Positions 33,677-42,393 of a stretch of DNA of 64,000 nucleotides are shown piece by piece. The notes below the pieces were generated by a model, which saw nothing but the letters and a program-made list of their open reading frames with translations, was not told the origin of the DNA and ran no database searches. Where the stretch lies: the NCBI RefSeq assembly GCF_039523035.1, contig NZ_BAAAEN010000017.1, positions 1 through 64,000 of the forward strand, given 5' to 3'. Numbering within the stretch: position 1 is the stretch's first letter; each line of letters opens with the position of its first letter. The translations under genes and the position numbers were made by a program. This DNA comes from Pigmentiphaga daeguensis. GTDB lineage: Bacteria > Pseudomonadota > Gammaproteobacteria > Burkholderiales > Burkholderiaceae_B.

Positions 33677-34201
33677 ATGAAACCAGCTAGTACGAAGAAG
33701 ACCGGGACCCGATCGACATCCACGAAGCGCAGAGCCCCCCCGGGACACGAGCATTTCGATGAGCGCGACCGCACGATCGCCTGGGTCATCCGCACACTGC
33801 ACCGCCTGTACACCGCCAAGGCCCAGGACATCTTGGACGAGGACAAGATCACCATCGCCCACTGGTATTACCTGCGCGTCCTGGCCACGCATGGCCAGCT
33901 CACCCAGCTCGAACTGAGCCGCCGCGTGGGCATCGCCTCGAACACCGCCGTACCCGCGCTGGAGAACATGGAAAGAATGGGCCTGGTCACCCGGGCCCGC
34001 GACCCCGACGACCGCCGCAAGCACCAGGTCGAATTGACCGAACGGGGCCGGGCACTGGTCGACAAGCTGCTGCCGCGCATGGTCGACATGCTGGAAGAGT
34101 CGATCACCGGCGCCACCGTCGACGAGGTCCGGACGTTCTGGAAGGTGCTGCTCCTGGTCGAAGGCAACCTTCGCGACGAGGCCGACGGCGGCTTCGATTG
34201 A
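33677..34201 (+). CDS. MarR-family transcriptional regulator
   Basis: The 174 residues include a basic N-terminal extension (residues 1-25, KKTGTRSTSTKRR) and a MarR core with recognition region LTQLELSRRVGIASNTAVPALENMERMGLV and wing RDPDDRRKHQVELTERG. It is divergent from the BKACE operon and near the 54-bp palindrome, so autoregulation and control of BKACE are likely. The start is uncertain between 33626 and 33677; the latter begins the basic tail MKPASTKK. Confidence 0.9.
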   Translation: MKPASTKKTGTRSTSTKRRAPPGHEHFDERDRTIAWVIRTLHRLYTAKAQDILDEDKITIAHWYYLRVLATHGQLTQLELSRRVGIASNTAVPALENMERMGLVTRARDPDDRRKHQVELTERGRALVDKLLPRMVDMLEESITGATVDEVRTFWKVLLLVEGNLRDEADGGFD

Positions 34202-34368
34202 CGCCGGGTGCGGATCCGGAGTTTCGCGCTATCCTTGCGGGGACCCGCGGCCGGCCCCGGCCTCCGCTCTGTTACACCCTTTGCCCGCCGCCCCGTGCCC
34301 CCACGCGCCGCAATGCACCGATCCCCGCCGTCATTTCCCGCCATCCCGCTCCCGCAAGGAGCCGCCTG

Positions 34369-35274
34369 ATGGGCGTCTTCCACATCTATTTCTCCATCCT
34401 CAGCCTGCTGGCCCCGCTCATGGTGGTCATCGGCGTCGGCACCACCTGGGGGAAGCTGGGACACGCATTCCCCGCCCAGTTCGTCACGGTGCTGGCCACT
34501 ACCGTCACCACGCCGGCGCTGGTGTTCAACACCCTGGTCACGACCCAGCTCAGCAACGAGATCATGGCCACGGTGGCCGGCGCCACGGTGCTGGCGCTGG
34601 GGCTGTGCATGGGCGTCTCGGCGCTGGCGCTCAAGCTGTGCAAGCTGCCGGTGCGCAAGCTGCTCCAGACCACGTCCTTCCCGAACGCCGGCAACCTGGG
34701 GCTGCCCATCACGCACCTGGCTTTCGGCGACGCCGGACTGTCGACCTCGATCGCGTTCTTCGCCGTGTGCTCGTTCATCCAGCACACCGTGGGCGTGCGC
34801 ACGCTGCCCAGCGCGGACGGCATGCCGGCGGCCTGGAAAAGCCCCATCCTGATCGCCTCGGTGCTGGCCGTGGCCTGCCGGGTCTTCAGCTACACGCCGC
34901 CGCAGTGGATCATGGAGTCGGCCCAGCTGCTGGGCAGCATGACGGTGCCGCTGATGCTGCTGGGGCTGGGCCACGCCCTGGCGCTGATTCCCGCGGCCGG
35001 CCTGAAGCTGGGCGGCATCGTCGGCGCCATCCGGCTCGTGGCGGGCCTGGCCACGGGCGCGGCGGCGGCATGGCTGGTGGGGCTGCCGGCCGACATGATC
35101 GGCAACGTGGCCTTGCAAATGGGCATGCCGTGCGCGGTGGTCAGCTATATGTACGCGCGCCGCTATACCGACATGGGCGACACCGCGGCGGGCGCGGTAC
35201 TGATTTCGACCGTGGTGTTCCTGATCCTGGCGCCTTTCCTGCTATGGCTGCTGGGGTCGCCCGTGGCGGGCTGA
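34369..35274 (+). CDS. AEC-family transporter (auxin efflux carrier/malonate-type)
   Basis: The 301-residue membrane protein has about ten hydrophobic segments and the AEC duplication; conserved features include TSFPNAGNLGLPITHLAFGD (residues about 100-119) and QMGMPCAVVSYMYA in the second half. AEC proteins transport malonate, other carboxylates or peptides. AAGGAG lies 9 nt before the ATG. The 167-bp gap before it (34202-34368) has no clear gene. It is convergent with the AraC gene. Confidence 0.9.
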   Translation: MGVFHIYFSILSLLAPLMVVIGVGTTWGKLGHAFPAQFVTVLATTVTTPALVFNTLVTTQLSNEIMATVAGATVLALGLCMGVSALALKLCKLPVRKLLQTTSFPNAGNLGLPITHLAFGDAGLSTSIAFFAVCSFIQHTVGVRTLPSADGMPAAWKSPILIASVLAVACRVFSYTPPQWIMESAQLLGSMTVPLMLLGLGHALALIPAAGLKLGGIVGAIRLVAGLATGAAAAWLVGLPADMIGNVALQMGMPCAVVSYMYARRYTDMGDTAAGAVLISTVVFLILAPFLLWLLGSPVAG

Positions 35275-35283
35275 ACCCGGCGT

Positions 35284-36249
35284 TCAGGCTTGCCCGGCGC
35301 GCCGGTGCTGCATGGGCGTCATGCCGTAGCGGCCACGGAAGGCGCGCGAGAAATGCGCCTGGCTGGCGAAGCCCCAGCGATAGGCGATGTCGCCGATGGA
35401 CAGCTTGCGGCTGCCGTCGCCCGCCAGTTCCTGGTGCGCGCGTTCGAGCCGCTTGTCCCAGATCCATTGGCTGACGCTGCGGTCCCGGTGTGCGAACAGG
35501 CGGTGCAATTGCCGCACGGACAGGCCCAGGGCGCGCGCCACCTTTTCTGCATCCAGCGCGGGATCGTTCAGGTGTTCGGCGATGAAGGCCTCGGCGCGCA
35601 GCAGCCGCCATGCGGCCATGTCGTTCAGTTCCCGCGCCGCGCCGGGATCGACCGCCGCGCGCAGCAGGTGCCGGGCCTGGTCGGCCACGCCCGGCACGGC
35701 GTCGGCGTGCGGCCGCTCGACGAAATCCACCGCCATGGTGCGCAGCGTGTTGGCCAGCAGCCGGCCGGTGCGCAGCCGGTTGTCCACCTGGATGGGCGCC
35801 GCGGGCCGCATCTCGCGCCGGCCCCGGAACAGGCGGTCGGCCTCGACCTCGACGATGATCTGGCGCATGTCGCCGGTAAAGCCGTACAGGTAGGGAATCG
35901 CGTTGGAATAGACGATGACGTCGCCGGCGCGCACGGTGTAGCACTGGCCCGACTGGAACAGGAAGGCGTCGCCTTCGAGCAGGATGCAGGCGAAGATCGA
36001 ATCCTTGGGATGGGTCTTGAGCAGCGAGCGCGTCCGTTCGATGACGTGCTGGTTGCCCCGGATCTCGGTGAAGGCGACGTCGTCCGCGTCGAACACGCGG
36101 CCCTGGGCACGCAGGCCGTGCGGGTCGTAGGTCGAACAGGTCAGGCCGATCAGTTGCGAGGCGTTGTACGACTCCCAGAATGCCAGCCGCTGGGAAGACG
36201 GCACCTGGTCGGTCGATGCCTGCGCGCGAGGGGACAGGGTCGTGCTCAT
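35284..36249 (-). CDS. AraC-family regulator with AraC-binding-like-2 domain
   Basis: The 321-residue protein has an N-terminal cupin-like sensor domain of the FeaR type (residues about 15-195; SQRLAFWESYNAS, VRAGDVIVYSNAIPYLY) and a C-terminal double helix-turn-helix (about 215-315) ending in IAYRWGFASQAHFSRAFRGRYGMTPMQHR. Such regulators usually activate aromatic amine or aromatic acid pathways. It is divergent from the dioxygenase-cupin operon at 36497 with 247 bp between, and probably activates it. Confidence 0.93.
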   Translation of the reverse strand: MSTTLSPRAQASTDQVPSSQRLAFWESYNASQLIGLTCSTYDPHGLRAQGRVFDADDVAFTEIRGNQHVIERTRSLLKTHPKDSIFACILLEGDAFLFQSGQCYTVRAGDVIVYSNAIPYLYGFTGDMRQIIVEVEADRLFRGRREMRPAAPIQVDNRLRTGRLLANTLRTMAVDFVERPHADAVPGVADQARHLLRAAVDPGAARELNDMAAWRLLRAEAFIAEHLNDPALDAEKVARALGLSVRQLHRLFAHRDRSVSQWIWDKRLERAHQELAGDGSRKLSIGDIAYRWGFASQAHFSRAFRGRYGMTPMQHRRAGQA

Positions 36250-36496
36250 GGTCGTGCCCGTGGGAGGACCGCCCGGCGACGGGGCGGATGGCGTCCAACA
36301 TGGCGGCGGCGCCGCGGCTTATGGCGATGCTAGCACGGGCCGCCCGGCCCTCCGGCCCGGGTTGACCCTAGGGTACGGACCGCGCCCGTGGCCGCGGCCA
36401 TGTCGCGCCCAGTCAAATTCGCCGTCCCGCCGGGTCAAGCGGCCGGACGGCGCGCTCGCTACATTGACACGATCCATCGAAGACCAGGAGGCCCCC
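36250..36496. promoter_or_regulatory. Divergent AraC/cupin-dioxygenase control region
   Basis: This 247-bp gap contains the 10-bp palindrome ACCCTAGGGT (36365-36374) about 120 bp before the operon start and a strong SD (AGGAGG, 36486-36491). TTGACA occurs at 36464-36469 but leaves no room for a -10 before the start codon. The AraC protein may bind direct repeats here that I could not define. Confidence 0.35.
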
Positions 36497-37030
36497 ATGC
36501 TCAAGACCGCCGGCAACGAGTTCTGGCGCGACATCGCACCCATCGCCGACGTGTTCAAGCCCGATGCCAAGCCCGAGGTGCACATCGGCAACGCGCCCAC
36601 CGACGACAGGAAGTGGTATGTCCCCTTCACCGACACGGTGGCCTCGCGGCCGCTGTGGATCTCGCCTTCCGAGAACCGCTGGTGCGACATCCTGCGCGCC
36701 GATGCCGCCGGGCTGGTCAACCGCCACTACCATCCGCACGAGGTGTTCGCCTACACGATCTCGGGCAAGTGGGGGTACCTGGAGCACGACTGGATCGCCA
36801 CCGCGGGCGACTTCGTCTACGAGACGCCGGGCGAAGGCCACACGCTGGTGGCCTTCGAGCACGAGCAGCCGATGAAGGTCTTCTTCATCGTGAAGGGGCC
36901 GCTGATCTGGCTGGACGAGAAGGGCCAGTCCACCGGCCATTTCGACGTGCACGACTACATCGCGATGTGCCGCGCGCACTACGAGAAGATCGGGCTGGGC
37001 GCCGCCTACGTGGATACCTTGTTCCGCTGA
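36497..37030 (+). CDS. 2,4'-dihydroxyacetophenone dioxygenase family cupin
   Basis: The 177-residue single-domain cupin matches the size and motif layout of 2,4'-dihydroxyacetophenone dioxygenase, a non-heme iron enzyme that cleaves the ketone C-C bond to give 4-hydroxybenzoate and formate. Three metal-ligand histidines are visible: His77 and His79 in VNRHYHPHEV and His115 in PGEGHTL. Related cupins of other specificity share these residues, so the substrate is inferred. It is the first gene of the operon under the divergent AraC regulator, with a substrate-binding protein, amidase and SDR following. Confidence 0.85.
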   Translation: MLKTAGNEFWRDIAPIADVFKPDAKPEVHIGNAPTDDRKWYVPFTDTVASRPLWISPSENRWCDILRADAAGLVNRHYHPHEVFAYTISGKWGYLEHDWIATAGDFVYETPGEGHTLVAFEHEQPMKVFFIVKGPLIWLDEKGQSTGHFDVHDYIAMCRAHYEKIGLGAAYVDTLFR

Positions 37031-37074
37031 AACAGGCCCTGCGGGGCCCGATAACGACAACCAGGAGACGACAC

Positions 37075-38286
37075 ATGCAACGCAGGCAATTCGCGACCTT
37101 GCTCGCGGCGGCGGCCGCCACCGCGCTGGCGGCGCCGGCACTGGGCCAGTCCAAGGCCCCGGCCGAGATCCGCATCGGCTACGCCATTTCCAAGACCGGC
37201 GCCTACGCCGGCGGGGCCAGCACCACGGTGCTGCCCAACTACCAGATGTGGGCGGCTGACGTGCAGCAGGCCGGCGGCATCGAGATCGGCGGCAAGCGCG
37301 TGCCGGTCAGGTTCTTCGAGTACGACGACCGCAGCAATTCCGAAGAGGCCGTGCGCGCGGTGGAACGGCTCATCAACCAGGACAAGGTGGACTTCATCCT
37401 GCCGCCCTGGGGCACAGCCATGAACCTGGCGGTGGCTCCCATCCTGCACAAGCACAACTACCCCCACCTCGCCACCACGATGATCTCGGACCATATTCCG
37501 CAATTGCGCGAACGCTGGTCCAATCTGTTCTTCTTCACGCTTACCTCCACGGACTACGCCAACGGCGTGGTGGACGTGCTGACGCGGCTGCGCGAGGAAG
37601 GCAAGATCAAGGGCAAGGTCGCCATCGTCAACGTGGCCGACCAGTTCGGCCTGGAGCTGTCGAAGGCCGCGCGCGAGGGCCTGAAGAAGGCGAAGTTCGA
37701 CATCGTCTACGACCAGAGCTACCCCCTGGGTTCGCAGGAGTTGCAGACCATCCTGAACGAGGTGCGCCGGCGCGAGCCGGAGGCCTTCCTGGCCTTCAGC
37801 TATCCACCCGACACCATGGCGCTGAACGACCAGGCCAAGGTCGTGGGCTTCAACCCCAAGGTGTTCTACACCGCGATCGGCACGGTGTTCCCGATGTTCA
37901 AGAACCGCTTCGGCGCCAATGCCGACGGCGTCATGGGCCTGGGCGGCGTCAGCGCCGAACTGCCCGTCACCCGCGACTACCGCGAGCGGCACCTTGCCAT
38001 GTTCAAGCAGGAGGCGGACTACAACGGCAGCGCCGTCACCTACGCCACCCTGCAGATCCTGCAGCAGGCCATCACACGCGCGGGCTCCATCGACCGCAAG
38101 GCCGTGTCCGAGCAGATCCGCACCGGCAGCTTCGAGACCGTGCTGGGCCCCGTCAAGCTGACCAACCGCCTGTGGGCCGAGGCGTCCAGCGTGGGGCAAT
38201 GGCAAGGCGGCGTGTTCCAGCCCATCTCGCCCAAGACCGCCATCGGCGTCAAGCCCGCCGTCTTTCCCAAGCCCGAATGGAAATGA
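37075..38286 (+). CDS. ABC transporter substrate-binding protein (branched-chain amino acid / aromatic type)
   Basis: The 403-residue periplasmic binding protein (Peripla_BP_6 fold) has an N-terminus with twin arginines, QRRQFATLLAAAAATALAAPALG, that looks like a Tat or Sec signal cleaved near residue 24. IRIGYAISKTGAYAGGAS begins the mature binding domain. No permease or ATPase genes are in this operon; the Liv-type system at 44162-47528 is the nearest and may be shared. Its stop overlaps the amidase start (ATGA). The ligand is probably an aromatic ketone or acid. Confidence 0.9.
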   Translation: MQRRQFATLLAAAAATALAAPALGQSKAPAEIRIGYAISKTGAYAGGASTTVLPNYQMWAADVQQAGGIEIGGKRVPVRFFEYDDRSNSEEAVRAVERLINQDKVDFILPPWGTAMNLAVAPILHKHNYPHLATTMISDHIPQLRERWSNLFFFTLTSTDYANGVVDVLTRLREEGKIKGKVAIVNVADQFGLELSKAAREGLKKAKFDIVYDQSYPLGSQELQTILNEVRRREPEAFLAFSYPPDTMALNDQAKVVGFNPKVFYTAIGTVFPMFKNRFGANADGVMGLGGVSAELPVTRDYRERHLAMFKQEADYNGSAVTYATLQILQQAITRAGSIDRKAVSEQIRTGSFETVLGPVKLTNRLWAEASSVGQWQGGVFQPISPKTAIGVKPAVFPKPEWK

Positions 38287-39308
38287 CGGCCGGGAACATG
38301 GTGGCCGATCATGTGCTGCGCTGCGGTCCCGGCACGGTGGTGTGGGGCTTCCTGGGGCCGGACGTGCCGCCCGCGCTGCGCATACGTCCGGGCGACACGG
38401 TACGCATCGACACGGTGAACGCCGTGGGCGTGCCGCTGCCGCCCGACGAGGCGCTGGCCTTCTTCACCCATCATGGCCTGCCCCTGGAGGGGCCGGTGGC
38501 CGAGATGCTGGAGATCATGCGCACCGTGCCCAAGGACGTCGGCCCGCACATCCTGACCGGCCCGGTCAGCGTGGAAGGCGCCGAGCCTGGCGACGTGCTG
38601 GCGGTGGAGATCCTGGCCGTGGCGCCGCGCGAGCCCGCGTACGGCGTCAACTTCGCCCGCCCCGGCGCGGGCGCGCTGCCGGGACTCCTGAAGGAACCGC
38701 GGCTCAAGCTGATGCGCCATGACGTGGCGGGCGGCGTCGCCCGCTTCGACGAACGCATCGCCATCCCGCTGGCACCGTTCATGGGCACCATGGGCGTGGC
38801 GCCCACCCGCAAGGTGTCCTCGATCCCGCCCGGCCCCTTCGGCGGCAATCTGGACCTGAAGGATCTGCGGCCGGGGGCGGTGCTGTACCTGCCCGTGCAG
38901 GTCGCGGGCGCGGATTTCTTCGTCGGCGACGGGCACGCGGCGCAGGGCCACGGCGAGGTCAACCTGACCGGGCTCGAGACCTCGATGACCGGCGTCTTCC
39001 GCTTCGCGCTGCACAAGGCCCGCGGCCTGCGCTGGCCCATGGCCGAGACCGACGAGCACTACATCGCCATGGGGCTGGACGAAGACCTGGACGCCGCCGC
39101 CGAGCTGGCTGTCTTACAGGCGGTGGCGGTACTGCGGCATTTCGGTGAATTGCCCGATGCCGATGCCTACGCGCTGGCCAGCCTGGCCGTGGATTTCGAA
39201 ATCACCCAGCTGGTCGACGGCGTCAAGGGCGTCCACGGCCGCATCCCCAAGCGGCTGCTGGCCGCCTGCCCGCGCGCAACGGGCTGCCGGTGGGGCCCGC
39301 TGCCCTGA
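38283..39308 (+). CDS. Acetamidase/formamidase family protein
   Basis: The 341 residues match the FmdA/AmdA family: an N-terminal GPGTVVWGFLGPDVPPALRIRPGDTVRIDT, central AYGVNFARPGAGALPGLL and IAPFMGTMGVAP-like region (AIPLAPFMGTMGVAP), and FFVGDGHAAQGHGEVNLTGLETSM with metal ligands. The family hydrolyses formamide, acetamide or other short amides. ATGA overlap with the preceding gene shows translational coupling. Together with the cupin dioxygenase it may act on a nitrogen-containing product; this is inference. Confidence 0.9.
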   Translation: MTAGNMVADHVLRCGPGTVVWGFLGPDVPPALRIRPGDTVRIDTVNAVGVPLPPDEALAFFTHHGLPLEGPVAEMLEIMRTVPKDVGPHILTGPVSVEGAEPGDVLAVEILAVAPREPAYGVNFARPGAGALPGLLKEPRLKLMRHDVAGGVARFDERIAIPLAPFMGTMGVAPTRKVSSIPPGPFGGNLDLKDLRPGAVLYLPVQVAGADFFVGDGHAAQGHGEVNLTGLETSMTGVFRFALHKARGLRWPMAETDEHYIAMGLDEDLDAAAELAVLQAVAVLRHFGELPDADAYALASLAVDFEITQLVDGVKGVHGRIPKRLLAACPRATGCRWGPLP

Positions 39309-39339
39309 ACGCCTTCCTCCTTTTCACCGGACACGACTC

Positions 39340-40101
39340 ATGAACATGAAAGACCAGGTCTGCATCGTCACCGGCGGTGCCGGCAGCCTCGGGCTGCACA
39401 GCGCGCTGGCCATGCTGGAACAGGGTGCGCGCGTCCTGCTGGTGGACCTGCACGCCGACGCGCTGGACGCCGCCCGCGCCCAGGCGGCCGGCCACGGCGA
39501 TCGGGTGGCGACCTTCGCCGGCGACGTCACCGACCCGGGGCAGGCCCGCGCCTACGTCGACGACGCGCTGCGGCGTTGGGGGCGGCTGGACGTGCTGGTC
39601 TGCAATGCCGGCATCAACGGCGCCATCCGGCCCATCGCCGACTACCCCGACGACGTGTTCGACGCGGTCATGGCCGTCAACGTCAAGGGCACCTTTCTGG
39701 CTTGCAAGCATGCCCTGCCCCGCATGGCCGACGGTGGCAGCATCGTCATCGTCTCCAGCGTCATGGGCGTGACGGCCGACCCCGGCGTGTGCGCCTACGC
39801 CACCTCCAAGCACGCGCTGATCGGCCTGATGCGCGTGGCCGCCAAGGAAGCCGCCGGCCGCGGCATACGCGTCAACGTCGTCGCTCCCGGCCCCATCGCC
39901 AACGACTTCCAGGCGGACATCGAACGCCGGCTGGGCGAGGTGCTGGGCCTGGACGCCACCCGGATGCTGGACGAGGCCATTCCGCTGGGCCGCCACGCGC
40001 GTGTCGAGGAAATCGCGCAGACGGTGCTGTTCCTGGCTTCGCCGCAAGGCAGCTTTTCCACCGGCAGCGTCTTCATGGCCGACGGCGGCATGCACGTCTG
40101 A
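39340..40101 (+). CDS. Short-chain dehydrogenase/reductase
   Basis: The 253-residue classical SDR has TGGAGSLG (11-18), Asp36 (LLVDLHAD), CNAG near 88-91, and catalytic Ser139 or Ser140 (IVIVSSVMG), Tyr153 and Lys157 (AYATSKHAL). The C-terminal MADGGMHV is typical. Asp36 predicts NAD(H). It follows the amidase by 31 bp and ends the AraC-controlled operon; the next gene is a small coiled-coil protein 70 bp downstream. Confidence 0.93.
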   Translation: MNMKDQVCIVTGGAGSLGLHSALAMLEQGARVLLVDLHADALDAARAQAAGHGDRVATFAGDVTDPGQARAYVDDALRRWGRLDVLVCNAGINGAIRPIADYPDDVFDAVMAVNVKGTFLACKHALPRMADGGSIVIVSSVMGVTADPGVCAYATSKHALIGLMRVAAKEAAGRGIRVNVVAPGPIANDFQADIERRLGEVLGLDATRMLDEAIPLGRHARVEEIAQTVLFLASPQGSFSTGSVFMADGGMHV

Positions 40102-40171
40102 TGCGGTGTTTGCCTCAAGTCCCGGGTAGCGGGGCCGTTAATCCGGCCATGCTCCATCCGAACCCGATGCC

Positions 40172-40609
40172 ATGCCGCCCGTAACGCCCATTTCCGCTTC
40201 GCTGTCGAACTCGCACCTGCGGCTGTCGGGCGACATGAATGGTCAGGCGAACGCCCCTGCGGCCGATGCCTCGGCCGTCCTGCGGGGCCTGGGCGCGCCG
40301 GCCGGCGAAAAGGCGAAGGCCAAGGCCGCCGAGGCGGACAGCGGCGACAGTAGCGACTCCTTCGCGGTGAAGGCGCTGAAGAAGCGCATCAAGGAGCTGC
40401 AGAAGCAACTGGCGCAGGCCCAGGCGGAAATGGAGCGCGTGCGCGCCAGTTCGATGTCGGCCGAAGCCAAGGCTCGGGCCATGGCCTCCGCGCAGTCACG
40501 CATCAACAGCCTGGCCGGCGCGCTGCAGACGGCGATGTCCGAGCTGGCCAGGGAACTCGAGCGGTCCGGCTCCGGCGCCGCCGGCTCGCTGGTGGATACG
40601 CGGGCCTGA
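40172..40609 (+). CDS. Hypothetical protein with a central coiled coil
   Basis: The 145 residues are acidic/alanine-rich. Residues about 65-95 form a clear heptad-rich coiled coil (FAVKALKKRIKELQKQLAQA), with a second helical segment at about 95-133. The flanks are low-complexity. The arrangement recalls FlxA-like small proteins, but I cannot assign it. Codon bias matches the neighbourhood, and it ends 43 bp from the convergent LysR stop, so I believe it is real. The start and function are unknown. There is no signal peptide or membrane segment. Confidence 0.65.
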   Translation: MPPVTPISASLSNSHLRLSGDMNGQANAPAADASAVLRGLGAPAGEKAKAKAAEADSGDSSDSFAVKALKKRIKELQKQLAQAQAEMERVRASSMSAEAKARAMASAQSRINSLAGALQTAMSELARELERSGSGAAGSLVDTRA

Positions 40610-40613
40610 AGCC

Positions 40614-40654
40614 TAGGGCCCGCTCCCGCTGAAAGGAGGCCCGCACAGGCCCTA
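40614..40654. terminator. Possible bidirectional hairpin between convergent genes
   Basis: TAGGGCC (40614-40620) and GGCCCTA (40648-40654) can pair across 27 nt between the convergent ends of the coiled-coil gene and the LysR gene. No U-tract follows on either strand, so any terminator would be weak or factor-assisted. It overlaps the LysR stop codon. Confidence 0.3.
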
Positions 40655-41665
40655 ACAGCGGTCGGCGCCCCTGCCGGCCGCCTCCACCGACGTCAGCGCG
40701 GCGCCGACGGCACCCTGCCCGTTCCCCGCTGGCGGCAGACCGCCGGCCGGCCCCGGCCATGGCGTCCTGTCGCGCATGGCCGGATCGGCCCTGAGCAGTT
40801 CGGCGATGAACTCGATGACGACGCGCGTGCGCAGCGGCAGGTTGCGGCGCGACGGATAGACGATGTAGAGCGGCAGGCGCGCGGGCGGAAACTCCGGCAG
40901 CAGCGAGACCAGCCGCCCCGCGTGCAGGTCGTCCGCCACCATCAGGTGCGACAGGATGGCGATGCCGTTGCCGCCCAGCACGGCCTGGTGCACGGCCGAG
41001 GCATTGTTCGCCCGCAACCGGCACGGCACGTTCACCGAGAACTGCCCCTCGGCCGCCTCGAACCACCAGGTATCGTCCTTGCCCCAGCGGCTGTAGACCA
41101 CGCATTCGTGATGGCGCAGGTCCTGGGGAGACCGTAGCGCGGGCCGGCCGGCCAGGTAGGACGGCGCGGCCACCAGGAAGGCCGAGGTCATGCCCACCCG
41201 CCGCGAAATCAGCGAACTGTCGTCGATGGGCCCAAGGCGCACCTCGAGGTCCAGGCCATCCTCGATCAGGTTGCTGGTGCTATCGCGCACCACCATGTCC
41301 AGGCTCAGGTTGGGATGGCTGTCGAGCAGGCCGCGCGCGTGGTTGCAGATGTGCAGGGCCAGCGGCGCGGGCAGGCTGAGCCGGACCTTGCCGGTGGGCC
41401 GGGCCTGGTCCGGACTGGCGGACACGCTCAGGCTCTCGGCGGCCTCGACCAGGCTGCGGGCGGCGGGCAGCAGGTTGCGCCCTTCCTCGGTCAGCACCAC
41501 GCCGGTCGTGCTGCGCTGGACCAGCCGCATGCCGACGTGTTCTTCCAGCGCGCGCACCTGCCGGGAAACGGCGGGCTGGGTGACGCCGCGTTCGTTGGCG
41601 ACCACCGAGAACGAGCCGGTTTCCGCGACGCGCAGGAAAGCGAGGAGCGAGGAAATCAGGTCCAT
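40652..41665 (-). CDS. LysR-family transcriptional regulator
   Basis: The 337-residue regulator has helix-turn-helix SFSVVANERGVTQPAVSRQVRALE (about residues 18-41) and a LysR effector domain to about residue 295, followed by a 40-residue proline/glycine-rich tail longer than usual. It is divergent from the PnbB-like operon, 149 bp apart, so it should regulate that operon. The gap contains an AT-rich stretch, CTTTTTCTACGAACGATTAT (41709-41728), of the sort used as LysR binding sites. Confidence 0.92.
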   Translation of the reverse strand: MDLISSLLAFLRVAETGSFSVVANERGVTQPAVSRQVRALEEHVGMRLVQRSTTGVVLTEEGRNLLPAARSLVEAAESLSVSASPDQARPTGKVRLSLPAPLALHICNHARGLLDSHPNLSLDMVVRDSTSNLIEDGLDLEVRLGPIDDSSLISRRVGMTSAFLVAAPSYLAGRPALRSPQDLRHHECVVYSRWGKDDTWWFEAAEGQFSVNVPCRLRANNASAVHQAVLGGNGIAILSHLMVADDLHAGRLVSLLPEFPPARLPLYIVYPSRRNLPLRTRVVIEFIAELLRADPAMRDRTPWPGPAGGLPPAGNGQGAVGAALTSVEAAGRGADRC

Positions 41666-41814
41666 GGCGAGCTTTCCAGGATACGCCTGCGGCGGGCCGC
41701 GCTTCCATACTTTTTCTACGAACGATTATACGGTCGGCGCTCCTAGTGCCGCGGGTCGATAGTGCCTAGCATTCGCTCGACATGAAGGTGGACCCACACG
41801 TACAGGTAGCATCG

Positions 41815-42330
41815 ATGAACACGCAATCGGAATTGCCCACCGGCCCCAGCAAGGCCGAGATGATGCAGGCGGTCAGGGAACTGCTGGACTTCATCGGCGG
41901 CCGCCCGCTCGGCCCCGAGCTGGAAGCGGCCTTGAACGAGCGCTACGGCGCGCACACCGAAGGCTATGCCCGCCTGCTGGCGCTGCTACGCCGCGGCATA
42001 GGCGAAGGCTGGTCCTGCTATGCGGAGATAGACGGTCCGGACTACCGGCGAGGGCGGATCGCGCATGCCTCGCCCGACACGGATGGATTCACGGTGGAAA
42101 GCGGCTGCCTGCGCAACGTGCCGGGCCACTACCACCGGCACCCGCTGGGCGAGATCAACATGATCGGCCCGGTGGACGAGACCGGCCGCTTCTGCGGCGC
42201 CGGCGCGGGCTGGAAGGTCTTTCCCCCCGACAGCTCGCACTTCCCGACCGTTACGGGCGGCATGGTCACCATGCTGTTCTTCCTGCCCGACGGCCAGATC
42301 GAATACAGGAACCCGCCTTCGGCGCCCTGA
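41815..42330 (+). CDS. PnbB-like 4-hydroxylaminobenzoate lyase family protein (formerly DUF4863)
   Basis: The 171 residues match the PnbB family seen in 4-nitrobenzoate degraders, where the enzyme converts 4-hydroxylaminobenzoate to protocatechuate and ammonium without added cofactor. The most conserved stretch contains a cupin-like HYHRHPLGEINMIGPV and GAGWKVFPPDSSHFPTVTGG. The start at 41815 has GGTAGC upstream; an ATG at 41782 adds 11 residues. It is first in an operon with a substrate-binding protein, FMN reductase, full Liv-type transporter and flavin reductase. The family name rests on recalled motif similarity; the substrate is not proven. Confidence 0.75.
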   Translation: MNTQSELPTGPSKAEMMQAVRELLDFIGGRPLGPELEAALNERYGAHTEGYARLLALLRRGIGEGWSCYAEIDGPDYRRGRIAHASPDTDGFTVESGCLRNVPGHYHRHPLGEINMIGPVDETGRFCGAGAGWKVFPPDSSHFPTVTGGMVTMLFFLPDGQIEYRNPPSAP

Positions 42331-42393
42331 GCGGCGCTTCTCCTGCAGCACCCCGGTTCCCATCTCAACCTTCCACATCCAGGGGTATCCATC

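Noticed and set aside
36464..36496. TTGACA as the -35 of the cupin-dioxygenase operon
   Set aside because: A -10 at normal spacing would fall on the ribosome site and start codon.
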